Shown one piece after another: positions 46,282 through 56,713 of a stretch of DNA of 64,000 bases. A model generated the notes under the pieces. It searched no databases. It saw only the letters and a list, made by a program, of their open reading frames with translations, and had not been told where the DNA came from. Within the stretch, counting starts at the first letter, position 1. Each line of letters opens with the position of its first letter. The translations under genes and the position numbers were made by a program. The DNA comes from Flavobacterium aquatile LMG 4008 = ATCC 11947 (GTDB lineage: Bacteria > Bacteroidota > Bacteroidia > Flavobacteriales > Flavobacteriaceae): assembly GCF_000757385.1 (NCBI RefSeq), contig NZ_JRHH01000006.1:62001-126000 (forward strand), given 5' to 3'.

Positions 46282-47211
46282 CTACAAAAACTTCCCAAGT
46301 AAAAACTCCAGCGGAATATGTAATCGTTTTTGCCAAGCCTTTTCACTATGATCTTCACCTTCAAATTTGTTAGTTGACCAATTCAATGAATTGTAGCCTT
46401 TCGCTTTCATGATTTCATCAACCTTTAACTGCAAAGGTTCGTACATGGCGTCTAAAGTTGCTGTTCCGTAATCAAAATAAATTCTGTGATTTTTAGGGTT
46501 TGGCAAATTGGTTTTCAAATAAGTATAAAATGCTGCTGGAATTGGGTTGTTTTCTACCGTAAAAATTCCAGGCCAATGCGTTGACAAACAAGCTGCGCCA
46601 CCAAAAACATTGGGATATTCACAAATAGCATAAATAGAAATCAATCCGCCCATGCTACTTCCTGCTATAAAAGTGTGCTTTTTGTCTCTGTGAACTGAAT
46701 ACTTTTTATCAATTAAAGGTTTCAATTCTTTGACAATAAATTTTAAATAATTATCAGAATTGACTTTGCCATTAAAAACATTTTGACCATTACTCCTATT
46801 CGCATTATAAATAGAATCTTGTTGAATTTGAGTCAAACTTTCAAATGGTTTTTGAGGAAAATAATCCATGTGTCGTGTGGTAGCGCCGTTCCAAATTCCA
46901 ACCACAATCACATCATCAATTCTGTTGTCTTTTATTAAACTTGATAAAACTTCATCAACTTCCCATGATTGCTTATTCCAAGTGGTTTCTGCATCATAAA
47001 GCATTTGTCCGTCATGCATATACAACACCGAATATTTTTTAGAATCAGAATAATTATTGGGTAACCAAACATCTATATTCCTTGAAGTAACAAATTCCGA
47101 TTTAAAGTCTGCAATTCGTTCAATTTTTCCAGAACTAACTTTTGGAATATCCTGTGAGAAAATACAACTTGAAATAAGTAAAAAGACGCTATTTAAAATA
47201 TGTTTTTTCAT
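46282..47211 (-). CDS. Secreted esterase, alpha/beta hydrolase (enterochelin esterase-like)
   Basis: 309 aa from the ATG at 47211, which opens a signal peptide (ending IFSQ). Longer in-frame starts reach into the downstream end of yifB and are rejected. The fold belongs to the esterase D / PF00756 group: nucleophile elbow GSSMGG with serine in the middle, YMHDGQMLYD near the N-terminus, and a C-terminal histidine in GEDHSEKAWQKRL. Probable carboxylesterase acting in the periplasm or outside the cell; substrate unknown. Confidence 0.85.
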   Translation of the reverse strand: MKKHILNSVFLLISSCIFSQDIPKVSSGKIERIADFKSEFVTSRNIDVWLPNNYSDSKKYSVLYMHDGQMLYDAETTWNKQSWEVDEVLSSLIKDNRIDDVIVVGIWNGATTRHMDYFPQKPFESLTQIQQDSIYNANRSNGQNVFNGKVNSDNYLKFIVKELKPLIDKKYSVHRDKKHTFIAGSSMGGLISIYAICEYPNVFGGAACLSTHWPGIFTVENNPIPAAFYTYLKTNLPNPKNHRIYFDYGTATLDAMYEPLQLKVDEIMKAKGYNSLNWSTNKFEGEDHSEKAWQKRLHIPLEFLLGKFL

Positions 47212-47248
47212 AAGATTATATTTTAGAGTCAATAAAATGAAAAGAAAA

Positions 47249-48784
47249 CTAACCAAGCCAACCTTCACGATCAAGACTTCTGTATTGAATAGCTTCGGCA
47301 ATATGATTGGAAATTACCTTTTCGGAAGCTTCTAAATCGGCAATCGTTCTAGCAACTTTCAAAATTCGGTCGTAAGCACGAGCAGAAAGATTGAGACGTT
47401 CCATTGCTGTCTTTAACAAATGTAGTGAAGCTTCGTCTAATTCACAATAAATTCGCACCTGTTTTGAACTCATTTGTGCATTATAATGTATTGAATCTAA
47501 TTCTTTATAACGTCGCGTTTGAATTTCTCGTGCTGCTGTTACGCGTTTTCTAATTTCAACGCTACTTTCAGCTTTACGAGTTTCGGTAAGTTTTTCAAAT
47601 GGAACTGGAGTAACTTCGATATGAATATCAATTCTATCTAAAAGCGGACCTGAAATTTTACTTAAATACCGTTGCATTTCATTTCGAGAAGAACTTACTG
47701 GCGCATCTGGATCATTAAAATAGCCACTCGGACTTGGATTCATACTCGCCACCAACATAAACGATGATGGATAAGTAATCGTGAATTTTGCTCTAGAAAT
47801 AGTTACTTCACGATCTTCAAGCGGTTGACGCATTACTTCTAGAACTTCGCGCTTAAACTCAGGTAATTCATCCAAAAACAAAACACCATTATGAGATAAC
47901 GAAATTTCTCCAGGTTGAGGGAAACTTCCACCGCCAACAAGAGAAACACTAGATGCCGTGTGATGTGGCGCACGAAATGGTCGTTGACTCATCAATCCGG
48001 CGTCTTTAATTTTTCCAGCAACACTGTGAATTTTTGTAGTTTCTAATGCTTCCTTCAAAGTCATTGGTGGCAAAATACTTGGTAAACGCTTTGCCAACAT
48101 AGTTTTTCCTGAACCTGGCGGACCAATTAGAATAATATTATGTCCTCCAGCAGCGGCGATTTCCATACAACGCTTGATACTTTCTTGACCTTTAACATCG
48201 GCAAAATCAAATTCGGGAAATTCTAATTCCTTGTAAAATTCTTCTCTTGTATCAATAACTGTAGGTTCTAAAGTTCCTTTCCCTTCAAAAAAATTGATGA
48301 CTTCGGTTACATTTTCAATTCCGTAAACGTTTAAACCATCAACAACTGCAGCTTCTTTTACATTTTGCTTTGGCAGAAAAAATCCTTTAAATCCTTCTTC
48401 GCGAGCTTTTATTGCAATGGACAAGGCACCTTTTATGGGTTGCAAACCACCATCGAGCGACAATTCACCCATTATAACATATTTATCTACATCATCGGCT
48501 TTTATTTGACCAGATGCAACAAGAATTCCAATAGCAAGCGTTAAATCGTATGCAGAACCTTCTTTCCTTAAATCGGCTGGAGCCATATTTATGGTGATTT
48601 TTTTTCCGGGAAGTTGGTATCCGTTATTTTTTAACGCGGCAGCAATTCGATAACTGCTTTCTTTTATGGCGTTATCTGGTAAACCAACAAGATGGTAACC
48701 AACACCTTTATCTATATTAACTTCTACTGTGATTGAAGTTGCTTCTACACCAAAGACGGCGCTTCCAAATACTTTTACTAACAT
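47249..48784 (-). CDS. YifB/ComM-family Mg-chelatase-like AAA+ ATPase
   Basis: 511 aa. An N-terminal Lon-protease-like domain ([22 protein letters not shown]) is followed by the Mg-chelatase AAA+ core with Walker [11 protein letters not shown], Walker [12 protein letters not shown], and the [14 protein letters not shown] segment. The C-terminal [19 protein letters not shown] is typical. ComM homologues act as hexameric helicases that promote branch migration during natural transformation. It may be transcribed with the esterase. Confidence 0.93.
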   Translation of the reverse strand: MLVKVFGSAVFGVEATSITVEVNIDKGVGYHLVGLPDNAIKESSYRIAAALKNNGYQLPGKKITINMAPADLRKEGSAYDLTLAIGILVASGQIKADDVDKYVIMGELSLDGGLQPIKGALSIAIKAREEGFKGFFLPKQNVKEAAVVDGLNVYGIENVTEVINFFEGKGTLEPTVIDTREEFYKELEFPEFDFADVKGQESIKRCMEIAAAGGHNIILIGPPGSGKTMLAKRLPSILPPMTLKEALETTKIHSVAGKIKDAGLMSQRPFRAPHHTASSVSLVGGGSFPQPGEISLSHNGVLFLDELPEFKREVLEVMRQPLEDREVTISRAKFTITYPSSFMLVASMNPSPSGYFNDPDAPVSSSRNEMQRYLSKISGPLLDRIDIHIEVTPVPFEKLTETRKAESSVEIRKRVTAAREIQTRRYKELDSIHYNAQMSSKQVRIYCELDEASLHLLKTAMERLNLSARAYDRILKVARTIADLEASEKVISNHIAEAIQYRSLDREGWLG

Positions 48785-48912
48785 GGCTTATATTATTTTT
48801 AAATGGCTAATACTGATACAAATATATAAAAGAATGAAAAACAAACAAGAAATTCATACTAATTTTTATAAAATGTAAAACAAAATAAACTTTTTGTAAA
48901 ATTTATTTGTCT

Positions 48913-48936
48913 AAATGTAAAATAAACTTTACATTT
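48913..48936. promoter_or_regulatory. Palindromic operator upstream of the XRE gene pair
   Basis: AAATGTAAA (48913-48921), 6 nt, TTTACATTT (48928-48936): perfect 9-bp arms ending 25 nt before the ATG. A related word AATGTAAAA...AATAAACTTT occurs at about 48872-48893. Position and symmetry fit autorepression by the downstream helix-turn-helix protein. Confidence 0.5.
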
Positions 48937-48961
48937 GAAAAATAATTTAAATCTTTTAATC

Positions 48962-49441
48962 ATGAAAAAACATTTTTTATTTCCGAATTCCTTCAAAAAA
49001 ATTGGATGGATATTGTTTGTACCATCATTAGTTTTAACCATTGTATTTTCTACAGCTGCATTAAGTAGTGATGATTATTTAAATGTGACGACTTTTGCAA
49101 TTTATCAAGAAAGTATTGGCGAAAAGTCAGGCTTTTTTACCTTTATTGAAAATAGTATTTTAGACGAGCTTTTAAACTTTGGGATGATTGTCGGAGGAAT
49201 TTTTATAGGATTCTCAAAACTTAAGAATGAGGATGAGTACATTTCCAAAATTAGATATGAAAGTTTGGTTTGGGCGACCTATTTAAACTATGGTTTGATA
49301 TTATTTTTTACCGCTTTTATTTTTGGAATGCCGTATTTAAATGTACTTTTTTATAATATGTTTACGTTACTCCTATTTTTCATAATCCGATTTCATTATA
49401 AAATTTATCAGTTAAATAAAAGTACCAACGATGACGAATAA
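48962..49441 (+). CDS. Small membrane protein paired with an XRE regulator
   Basis: 159 aa from the ATG at 48962 (a TTG at 48935 lies inside the operator). Hydrophobic segments at about 12-32, 68-86, 104-124 and 128-146 predict four TM helices. No family recognised. It overlaps the helix-turn-helix gene by 11 bases. Such membrane/XRE pairs are common in Bacteroidota and Firmicutes, where the membrane protein may sense a signal or antagonise the regulator; this is inferred, not shown. Confidence 0.7.
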   Translation: MKKHFLFPNSFKKIGWILFVPSLVLTIVFSTAALSSDDYLNVTTFAIYQESIGEKSGFFTFIENSILDELLNFGMIVGGIFIGFSKLKNEDEYISKIRYESLVWATYLNYGLILFFTAFIFGMPYLNVLFYNMFTLLLFFIIRFHYKIYQLNKSTNDDE

Positions 49442-49631
49442 TTTAAAAGTCTTGCGTGCTATTAAGAATATTTCGCAAGAAGATTTGGCAAAACAAATTG
49501 AAGTCAGTCGGCAAACGATTAATGCAATGGAAAAAGGAAAATATGTTCCATCAACAGTTCTTGCATTGAAGCTGGCTCGGTATTTTGAGATTTCTGTTGA
49601 AAAAATATTCGTTTTGGAAGAAAATGATTAA
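49431..49631 (+). CDS. XRE-family helix-turn-helix regulator
   Basis: 66 aa, a bare HTH_3 domain: NLKVLRAIKNISQEDLAKQIEVSRQTINAMEKGKYVPSTVLALKLARYFEISVEKIF. It is close to the YozG-like short regulators. There is no ligand domain, so control presumably comes through the overlapping membrane-protein gene. The likely target is its own operator at 48913-48936. Confidence 0.9.
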   Translation: MTNNLKVLRAIKNISQEDLAKQIEVSRQTINAMEKGKYVPSTVLALKLARYFEISVEKIFVLEEND

Positions 49632-49702
49632 AATTTATGTTTTTTAACAAAATAGTGTGAACCTTTTTGCTCCATTTTACGTAATTATACAAAAAAACAT
49701 AA

Positions 49703-50890
49703 ATGAATAACGAAGATAAAAGATTAGAAGCCTTAAATAGCTATGAAATTTTAGATACGAGTCCGGAAATTGAATTTGATAACATCACTTTTTTAGCATC
49801 AACACTCTGCAATACACCAATATCAACTATTACTTTGATTGATAAATACCGTCAGTGGTATAAATCAAAAATTGGTATTGAAGCAACAGAAAGTTTAAGA
49901 GAAACGTCATTTTGTTCACTAGCAATTGAAAAATCATCTAAGACAATAGTTGTAGAAAAGCTTATGGAAGATGCCGATTTCAGAAAAGTTGGTTTAATGA
50001 ATGGATTGACAGACACAGGTTTTTATGCAGCAGTTCCAATCAAAGAGAATGGCACTGGGTTGATTTTAGGCACTTTATGCGTTATAGATTACAAAAATAA
50101 TTCATTATCTGAAGATCAAATTAGATCATTAGAAATACTAGCAGAACAAACTTCGAAGTTATTTGAAATGAGAAGAAGGTTTAAAAAGCTTACTAAAAAC
50201 AATGAATATTTGCATTTACGTTATTCGGAATTAGAGAAATTTGCTGGTGTTATTTCGCACGATATGAAATCGCCGTTGAATAATATAATTTCGTTGATAA
50301 AACTATTAAAAGATGATGTTGACCATAAATTAAGCACTGATAGTGTTGATTATATTGACCATATTGAAGAATGTTCAATTCAACTAAAGAATTACATTGA
50401 CGGACTATTAAATTTCTATAAAAATGATAATATTGATTTCACTCTGAAAAAAGAGCTTAACATTTCTCATTTAATTGACGAAATCAAATTGATGCAGAAA
50501 GATTTTACAAATGTAACTATCAATTATCAGAGTGATTACGATACGATTAATATAAATAAGTATGCTTTGATTCAGATTTTAAACAACTTAATTGGAAATG
50601 GAATTAAGTATAATGACAAAGAACTTGTTGAAATTAAAATTGATTTTAATGAAAACGCAAGCTACTATATTATAAAAGTAATCGATAACGGAATTGGTAT
50701 TGAAACGAAAGATTATCTTGATATCTACGAATCTTTCAAAATACTAAATGTAAAAGATCGCTACGGAAATTACGGAACTGGATTAGGTTTATCGACTGTA
50801 AAAAAGATAGTAGACAAACTTCATGGGCGTATAGAAATTCAATCAGAATTAAAAAAAGGAACGACTTTTACCTTGTTTTTAGCCAAATAG
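49703..50890 (+). CDS. GAF-domain sensor histidine kinase
   Basis: 395 aa, soluble. N-terminal GAF (about 20-155; DNITFLASTLCNTPISTITLIDKYRQWYKSKIG), a short helix linker, HisKA with H186 (VISHDMKSPLNN), and HATPase (about 280-395) with NLIGNGIKYN, DNGIGI and GTGLGLS. There is no TM, so it senses a cytoplasmic signal. No partner regulator is adjacent. TACGTA lies 20 nt before the start. Confidence 0.9.
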   Translation: MNNEDKRLEALNSYEILDTSPEIEFDNITFLASTLCNTPISTITLIDKYRQWYKSKIGIEATESLRETSFCSLAIEKSSKTIVVEKLMEDADFRKVGLMNGLTDTGFYAAVPIKENGTGLILGTLCVIDYKNNSLSEDQIRSLEILAEQTSKLFEMRRRFKKLTKNNEYLHLRYSELEKFAGVISHDMKSPLNNIISLIKLLKDDVDHKLSTDSVDYIDHIEECSIQLKNYIDGLLNFYKNDNIDFTLKKELNISHLIDEIKLMQKDFTNVTINYQSDYDTININKYALIQILNNLIGNGIKYNDKELVEIKIDFNENASYYIIKVIDNGIGIETKDYLDIYESFKILNVKDRYGNYGTGLGLSTVKKIVDKLHGRIEIQSELKKGTTFTLFLAK

Positions 50891-50910
50891 AAACCCCACA
50901 TTTTTACGAT

Positions 50911-50945
50911 AAAAAAAACCATCTGAATTAACGGATGGTTTTTTT
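50911..50945. terminator. Bidirectional terminator
   Basis: AAAAAAACCATC and GATGGTTTTTTT arms with one G-T pair and a short loop between the kinase gene and convergent dsbD. Confidence 0.88.
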
Positions 50946-50951
50946 GTGATT

Positions 50952-52955
50952 TTATTTTTTGTATAAAGAGATTCCGTCTTCAAGCCATTTTTTATATTCT
51001 TGCTTGTCGAATGTAAATGCGATTGGTTTAGATAAATCATTTCCGTCTGCATCTAAAATTACATATAACGGTTGCGAGTTGCTTTTGTATCGTGTAATCT
51101 GAAAATCGGTCCATTTGTTACCTATTGTTACCACTTCTTTTCCAGTAGTTTTAGAAACGTATTGTTTGTCTTTTGGCAAATCAATTTTTCTATCACAATA
51201 TAAAGAAATTAGAACAACATCATTTTTTAAAATTTTAAGAACCGCTGGATCAGACCAAACGTTGTCTTCCATCTTTCTACAATTGGCACAAGCATCGCCA
51301 GTAAAATCTAAAAGAACTGGTTTATTTACTTTTTTGGCATAAGCCAATCCTAAATCATAATCTTCAAATGCTATGATACCATGTGGGCCAAAATGAGCAT
51401 GTTCTGGTAATTCTGATTTATTTGAATTGGAAGATCCAAAACCATTGGTGCTTTCTGCGTAATGAATTGGAGGTGTCAATCCGCTTAGAATTTTTAATGG
51501 TGCACCCCATAATCCTGGAATCATATAGAACGTAAATGTTGTGACTACAAGTGCCATCATCAATCGTCCTACTCCTATTTTATCAGCTTTTTCATAATCG
51601 TGTGGCAACATATATTTTCCAAATAAATACAATGCCCAAGCTCCAAAAATTGCAATCCAAATCGCTATAAATAATTCTCTTTCTAATAAATGTTTTTGTA
51701 AAACTAGATCGGCATTTGATAAAAATTTGAATGCAAATGCCAATTCTAAAAATCCTAACGAAACCTTTACAGTATTTAACCATCCACCCGATTTTGGTAA
51801 TGAATTTAACCAACCCGGAAACATTGCAAACAACATAAATGGTAAGGCAATGGCTAATGAAAAACCTAACATTCCCACAACAGGTGCAATTCCGCCTTTA
51901 GAAGCTGATTCTACTAGTAAAGTTCCAACAATTGGACCAGTACAAGAAAACGAAACTACTGCTAATGCTAACGCCATAAAAATAATTCCGATAATACCAC
52001 CTTTATCAGCTTTAGAATCTAATTTTGTAGCCCAAGAACTTGGCAGCATAATTTCGAATGCTCCTAAAAATGAAAGTGCAAAAATCACTAATAAAGCAAA
52101 GAAAATTAAGTTAAAAGCAACACTTGTAGAAAGTTCGTTTAAAGCTTCTGCTCCAAAAATCCCAGTAATTAATGAACCTAAAATCACATAAATAGCAATT
52201 ATTGATAAACCATAGATAATCGCATTTCTAATTCCTTGTGCTTTGGATTTACTTTGTTTTGTAAAAAAACTTACAGTCATTGGAATCATTGGGAATATAC
52301 AAGGCATTAAAAGCGCTGCAAAACCTCCTAAAAATGCTAAGAAAAATATCGTCCATAAACTCTTTTCGTCTTTTATCGGTTCGATGCTTTTAGGCTCTGC
52401 CTGTTTAATTGTTGTTGGAGTATTTGAGGTATCAACAGTAGTAGCGAATTGACTGTCCAATTCTACAATTGTATCTTTACTAACGGTAGTTTCCACAACA
52501 CTAGAAACTAATGGAATATTAAAAACCAAATCTTTACTGTCATTAATACAAGCTTCTTTACAAACTTGGTATTCAAGATTTAACTTGATTTTGGTAGTTT
52601 TAGGATTTGTAATTTTTACTTTTTGAGTTACAGTAACTTTGTCTTCAAAGATGTATTCATCCACTTCAAAAACATCACTATAAACCTTTTGATACGGACT
52701 TTCTTTAGCTTTACCAACTAATTCATAATTCCCCTTTATGTCTTTAAAATTCAAAACCATTGGCAAAGATCCGCCATCAGGTGTAAATTGAGAAAATACG
52801 TGCCAACCTTCTTGAATGGTTCCACTTGCAATTAAATTGAATTCGGTTTCTGAGACTTTTTCTATTTTAGTTGTCCATTTTACCGGACTTAGAACTTGCG
52901 CATTTACATTGGTTAAAACCAAAAATGTGATTAATGTATAAAGAAAATTTCTCAT
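50952..52955 (-). CDS. dsbD: Thiol:disulfide interchange protein DsbD
   Basis: 667 aa in three parts: signal peptide and N-terminal alpha domain (20-150) with cysteines in EYQVCKEACIND, a linker, a transmembrane beta domain with about eight helices (about 200-460) with C in FAALLMPCIFPMIP and SFSCTGPIVG, and a C-terminal thioredoxin-like gamma domain with C556-A-N-C559. The three cysteine pairs needed to move electrons from cytoplasmic thioredoxin to the periplasm are all present. It follows tilS directly on the same strand. Confidence 0.93.
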   Translation of the reverse strand: MRNFLYTLITFLVLTNVNAQVLSPVKWTTKIEKVSETEFNLIASGTIQEGWHVFSQFTPDGGSLPMVLNFKDIKGNYELVGKAKESPYQKVYSDVFEVDEYIFEDKVTVTQKVKITNPKTTKIKLNLEYQVCKEACINDSKDLVFNIPLVSSVVETTVSKDTIVELDSQFATTVDTSNTPTTIKQAEPKSIEPIKDEKSLWTIFFLAFLGGFAALLMPCIFPMIPMTVSFFTKQSKSKAQGIRNAIIYGLSIIAIYVILGSLITGIFGAEALNELSTSVAFNLIFFALLVIFALSFLGAFEIMLPSSWATKLDSKADKGGIIGIIFMALALAVVSFSCTGPIVGTLLVESASKGGIAPVVGMLGFSLAIALPFMLFAMFPGWLNSLPKSGGWLNTVKVSLGFLELAFAFKFLSNADLVLQKHLLERELFIAIWIAIFGAWALYLFGKYMLPHDYEKADKIGVGRLMMALVVTTFTFYMIPGLWGAPLKILSGLTPPIHYAESTNGFGSSNSNKSELPEHAHFGPHGIIAFEDYDLGLAYAKKVNKPVLLDFTGDACANCRKMEDNVWSDPAVLKILKNDVVLISLYCDRKIDLPKDKQYVSKTTGKEVVTIGNKWTDFQITRYKSNSQPLYVILDADGNDLSKPIAFTFDKQEYKKWLEDGISLYKK

Positions 52956-54263
52956 CTATGTAATCGTTATTTTTAAAATAGTTGTTGTGTTATTGTTTAC
53001 TTTAAATCGGTCGTCCATTCGTTTATTTATTATCCAAACTATTTGATTATCAGAACATAAAATCCAAGTAGTTAACTTATCAATTAAAGAGAATTTTTCG
53101 TCTTTAAAATACTTACTCAGCTTTTTCTTTCCAGTCATTCCGAATGGATAAAAATAATCTCCTTCTTGCCACTTTCGTAAGGTTAAAGGAAACTGCAATT
53201 TATTTTCATCCACAAAGATACTATTTGAATCTGTAATCGAAATGTCACTTACGTTACAAAATGTGAATTTTAAGGGAATATTAACTTTGCTATCCTCTTT
53301 TTCAATCAAAAACTTTTGATTAATTTGAGAATCTATTTTTGAAGTTAGGATAAAAAAATCTCGATCTTTTACTAAAATAAATTCTGGTGAAAGGACTTTT
53401 TTACCCGATTGAGCTGAAACTAAATCGTAAATATCATCCCAAGCCACAAAACCAAATTCTTTAAGCCATTGGAATAAATAAGCTTGATAATTAGTGAGTT
53501 GAATTAGTTTGCTAAGATTTATTTTAATCGAATTATCGTCTTCTGTAACCACTTCTTTATAGATAATTCTACTGGCATCGTTAACTAAGGATTGTGCTTG
53601 TTGCAAATGCTTCACCGTGTTTTCAAATGAAGAAAGCAAATTGGGCTGCACTTCTTTTAAAATCGGAATTACATCATGACGCAATTTATTTCGAAGATAT
53701 TTATCAGACGAATTGCTTGAATCTTCACGCCATTGAATTTCATTTTCTTTAGCATAAACTTCAATTTCTTCTCTAGAAAAAGGCAATAATGGTCGGATGA
53801 TTTTATCGTTTTGCGCTGGAATTCCAGTTAATCCATCCAATCCTGTGCTTCGTGAAAAGTTGATTAAAAACGTTTCTAAACTATCGTTGAGATGATGTGC
53901 TGTAAGAATAAAATCAAAACTTCTTTTTTCTAATTGTTCGTAAAACCAGTCATAACGCAACTTTCGAGCAGCAACTTGAATCGATAATTTGTAGTCGGAA
54001 GCAAATTGTTTTGTATCGAATTTTTGAACTATAACTTCAATATTTCGTTCCTTACAAAAAGATTTTACAAAGGCTTCATCACCATCACTTTCAGCATCAC
54101 GTAGTGAAAAATTACAATGTAAAACAGCAATTTCGTAATTTAATTTATATAACAAATCAACAAGAACAATGCTGTCAATTCCGCCACTTACAGCGATAAA
54201 TAATTTCTTATCTTTTAAGAATGAAAATTGAGAATTAAGATGATTTTGGAATTTTGTAAGCAT
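52956..54263 (-). CDS. tilS: tRNA(Ile)-lysidine synthetase
   Basis: 435 aa from the ATG at 54263 (a TTG at 54269 is an alternative). The PP-loop ATP-binding motif SGGIDS is at 26-31, with LRRKLRY-like AARKLRYDWF and LTAHHLNDSLETFLINFSR after it, followed by the TilS C-terminal domains. It attaches lysine to C34 of the AUA-reading tRNA, an essential step. It lies between pabB and dsbD, with 17-nt and zero-nt gaps, so it is probably part of one transcript. Confidence 0.95.
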   Translation of the reverse strand: MLTKFQNHLNSQFSFLKDKKLFIAVSGGIDSIVLVDLLYKLNYEIAVLHCNFSLRDAESDGDEAFVKSFCKERNIEVIVQKFDTKQFASDYKLSIQVAARKLRYDWFYEQLEKRSFDFILTAHHLNDSLETFLINFSRSTGLDGLTGIPAQNDKIIRPLLPFSREEIEVYAKENEIQWREDSSNSSDKYLRNKLRHDVIPILKEVQPNLLSSFENTVKHLQQAQSLVNDASRIIYKEVVTEDDNSIKINLSKLIQLTNYQAYLFQWLKEFGFVAWDDIYDLVSAQSGKKVLSPEFILVKDRDFFILTSKIDSQINQKFLIEKEDSKVNIPLKFTFCNVSDISITDSNSIFVDENKLQFPLTLRKWQEGDYFYPFGMTGKKKLSKYFKDEKFSLIDKLTTWILCSDNQIVWIINKRMDDRFKVNNNTTTILKITIT

Positions 54264-54280
54264 TTTCAAAAGTAGGTATT

Positions 54281-55570
54281 TTAACTCAAAACTTCAAACA
54301 TTGCTTTTGCCTTCAACAAACATTCTTGATACTCAAGTTCTGGAATTGATTGAGACGTGATTGCACTTCCAACCGAAAACGAAAGATATTGATTGTCAGA
54401 ATTATAGAGAATACTTCTAATTACAACATTGAAATCAAAATCACCATTTGGAGTAAAATAACCCACTGCGCCGCTGTACAATCCGCGTTTGGTTTCTTCA
54501 AGCTTTTCGATAATGTTCATTGCCGAAATTTTTGGAGCTCCAGTCATGCTTCCCATCGGAAAAGTAGTTCGGATAATTTCTACAGGTGACGTTGTATTTT
54601 CAACTTCCGATACAATTGTAGAAATCATTTGATGTACTTGCTTAAACGAATATATTTTGCATAATTCTTCAACTTGCACCGAACCTTTTGTTGCGGTTTT
54701 TGATAAATCATTTCTAACCAAGTCAACAATCATGATATTTTCTGATCGTTCTTTCGGGTTGTTTTCCAATTCAGATTTTGACAATTCATCTGATTCAATA
54801 TCGAAAGAACGCTTTGAAGTTCCTTTTATGGGTTGCGAAATAACTTTTGAATCTTCTTTTTTCAAATATCGTTCAGGGGAGGCGCACATTAGGTAATTTG
54901 AATTGTTTTTAAAATACACTGCAAATGGCGGTTGCGAGATGGCATTTAGTTTTTGATAAATTTCCAGAGGTTCAATTTTAGTGTTTTCTGCATAAAATTC
55001 CAAACAAAAGTTAGCTTCATAAATATCACCACGATGAATGTGATCGAGCATTTGAGTGACTTTAGAAATATAATTTTCTTTAGAAATTCGGTTTTTAATT
55101 TCAATTTCTGAACACTGAGCACTGAATAATGAACACTGATTTATCTCATCAAAATCAAAATCAATTTCGTCATCACACATTTTTAGATATTGAATTTCGA
55201 CTTGATTTCCTTTTATTAAAAATAGTTTTTTAGGTTGAAAGAAAAATAAGTCTGGAAAGTCTAAACCATCAAAATTATTAGATTTTAAATCTTCTGTATC
55301 GTTTTTTAAATCGTAAGATAAATAACCAAAAAGCCAATCTTTAGTCTGACTTTGATATTGATGTAAATCTTGAAAAGAATTGACGTAATCTGTTTTAATT
55401 GAGGTAAATGCATCAACGGCTAAAATCAAATCATAATTAGAATAATTCTGACTATTAGTATCTGAATTACTATCTAAAAATACAACTTCACGAAATTGAT
55501 TGGACCAACTAAGCAATTGATTTTTAAATTCTAAACTATTTGAAATTGATTTATAAACTGATGTTCTCAA
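54281..55570 (-). CDS. pabB: Aminodeoxychorismate synthase component I (PabB-type)
   Basis: 429 aa chorismate-binding enzyme from a TTG start at 55570. C-terminal catalytic blocks are QPIKGTSKR, NIMIVDLVRNDLS, MGSMTGAPKI and GLYSGAVGYF. It lacks the tryptophan-inhibition signature of anthranilate synthase in the N-terminal part, and there is no trpG or trpE neighbour. It converts chorismate to aminodeoxychorismate for folate, using a glutaminase subunit encoded elsewhere. Anthranilate synthase is less likely but not excluded. Confidence 0.85.
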   Translation of the reverse strand: MRTSVYKSISNSLEFKNQLLSWSNQFREVVFLDSNSDTNSQNYSNYDLILAVDAFTSIKTDYVNSFQDLHQYQSQTKDWLFGYLSYDLKNDTEDLKSNNFDGLDFPDLFFFQPKKLFLIKGNQVEIQYLKMCDDEIDFDFDEINQCSLFSAQCSEIEIKNRISKENYISKVTQMLDHIHRGDIYEANFCLEFYAENTKIEPLEIYQKLNAISQPPFAVYFKNNSNYLMCASPERYLKKEDSKVISQPIKGTSKRSFDIESDELSKSELENNPKERSENIMIVDLVRNDLSKTATKGSVQVEELCKIYSFKQVHQMISTIVSEVENTTSPVEIIRTTFPMGSMTGAPKISAMNIIEKLEETKRGLYSGAVGYFTPNGDFDFNVVIRSILYNSDNQYLSFSVGSAITSQSIPELEYQECLLKAKAMFEVLS

Positions 55571-55754
55571 TGTAATTTAATAAGGTTTCAAAAATACGAT
55601 AAAATAAATCCATTCAAACGGATTTTCAAAAAATCTTGGCACGGTTTTTAATTGAGATAAATTAATTAAAAATCTTAAAAATTCAACATATTGATATAAA
55701 ATTACTATTCCTACTAAACATTTGTAAACATTAACCTTTAAATAGTAATTTTTT

Positions 55755-56657
55755 ATGAAAACAATTCCAAAAGTTGGTTTGGCGATTTTAATTTTGGGTA
55801 TCGCCTATTCTTGTAAACAAGCAGAAGAAAGTGAAAATGCTGCCCTAAAAGCAGATTATGCAACAGCTACAACTGATAGCACATCGGTAATTTCGTCATC
55901 GGCAGCAGTGCAACCCAAGAACAGTAATCGGAAATTTGTGAGAACAGCCGATATTAAATTCAAAGTGAAAAACGTAGCCAAATCGACCTATGCGATTGAA
56001 AATGTGACCAATAAATTTGGTGGATTTGTAACGTATACTAATCTAGAAAGCCACATTAACGAAAAATCGGAAACTCGAGTGAGCCAAGACAGTATTCTCG
56101 AAACCACAAAATTCACAGTGGACAATAACATCACCATTCGAGTTCCCAATACAAAATTAGATACTGTTATAAAATCCATTGCTAAAGAGATTGATTTTTT
56201 GGATTCTAGATTGATAAAAGCAGATGACGTTACTTTGCAAATGTTATCCAATAAACTAGCTCAAAAAAGAAGTGAATCAACTGAAAAAAGAATCGCAAAT
56301 AGCATTGATACCAAAGGCAAAAAGCTAAATCAAGTTATGGATGCCGAAGAAACTTTGGACACTAAAAAAGAGGCCAACGATAACAAAACCATAGAAAATT
56401 TATCGTTGAATGATCAATTAAATTTTAGTACGTTAACCATTAACTTATACCAACGCGAATCTATAAAACACGAATTATACGCGAGCGAAAAAAGCATTAA
56501 TAATTACAGACCAAACTTGGGTTTACAAATATGGGATTCCTTAAAAACGGGTTGGTTTATGCTTGAAAGTATCGTTGCATTTATTATTCAACTTTGGGCA
56601 ATTATCCTAATTATATTTTTGGGTTGGATGGGTTACAAAAAGTTTTTGAAGAAATAG
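55755..56657 (+). CDS. DUF4349 lipoprotein
   Basis: 300 aa. The lipoprotein signal ends in YSC (C20). The DUF4349 domain covers about 60-250 (RKFVRTADIKFKVKNVAKSTYAIENVTNKFGGFVTYTNLES), with a predicted coiled coil at about 165-210, and a C-terminal TM helix (about 270-293). The architecture (lipid at one end, TM helix at the other) is usual for the family. Function unknown. It is monocistronic and convergent with the adhesin-like gene. Confidence 0.82.
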   Translation: MKTIPKVGLAILILGIAYSCKQAEESENAALKADYATATTDSTSVISSSAAVQPKNSNRKFVRTADIKFKVKNVAKSTYAIENVTNKFGGFVTYTNLESHINEKSETRVSQDSILETTKFTVDNNITIRVPNTKLDTVIKSIAKEIDFLDSRLIKADDVTLQMLSNKLAQKRSESTEKRIANSIDTKGKKLNQVMDAEETLDTKKEANDNKTIENLSLNDQLNFSTLTINLYQRESIKHELYASEKSINNYRPNLGLQIWDSLKTGWFMLESIVAFIIQLWAIILIIFLGWMGYKKFLKK

Positions 56658-56670
56658 AAAGAAACAAAAA

Positions 56671-56692
56671 AACCCACTATCATAGTGGGTTT
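56671..56692. terminator. Terminator between convergent genes
   Basis: AACCCACTAT and ATAGTGGGTT form a 10-bp stem with a tiny loop. The stronger T run is on the minus strand, towards the end of the adhesin gene. Confidence 0.85.
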
Positions 56693-56713
56693 TATATTTA
56701 TTACAAATCAATT

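Noticed and set aside
47212-47301. Extended N-terminus of the esterase
   Set aside because: The added residues overlap the end of yifB. The ATG at 47211 opens a signal peptide directly.
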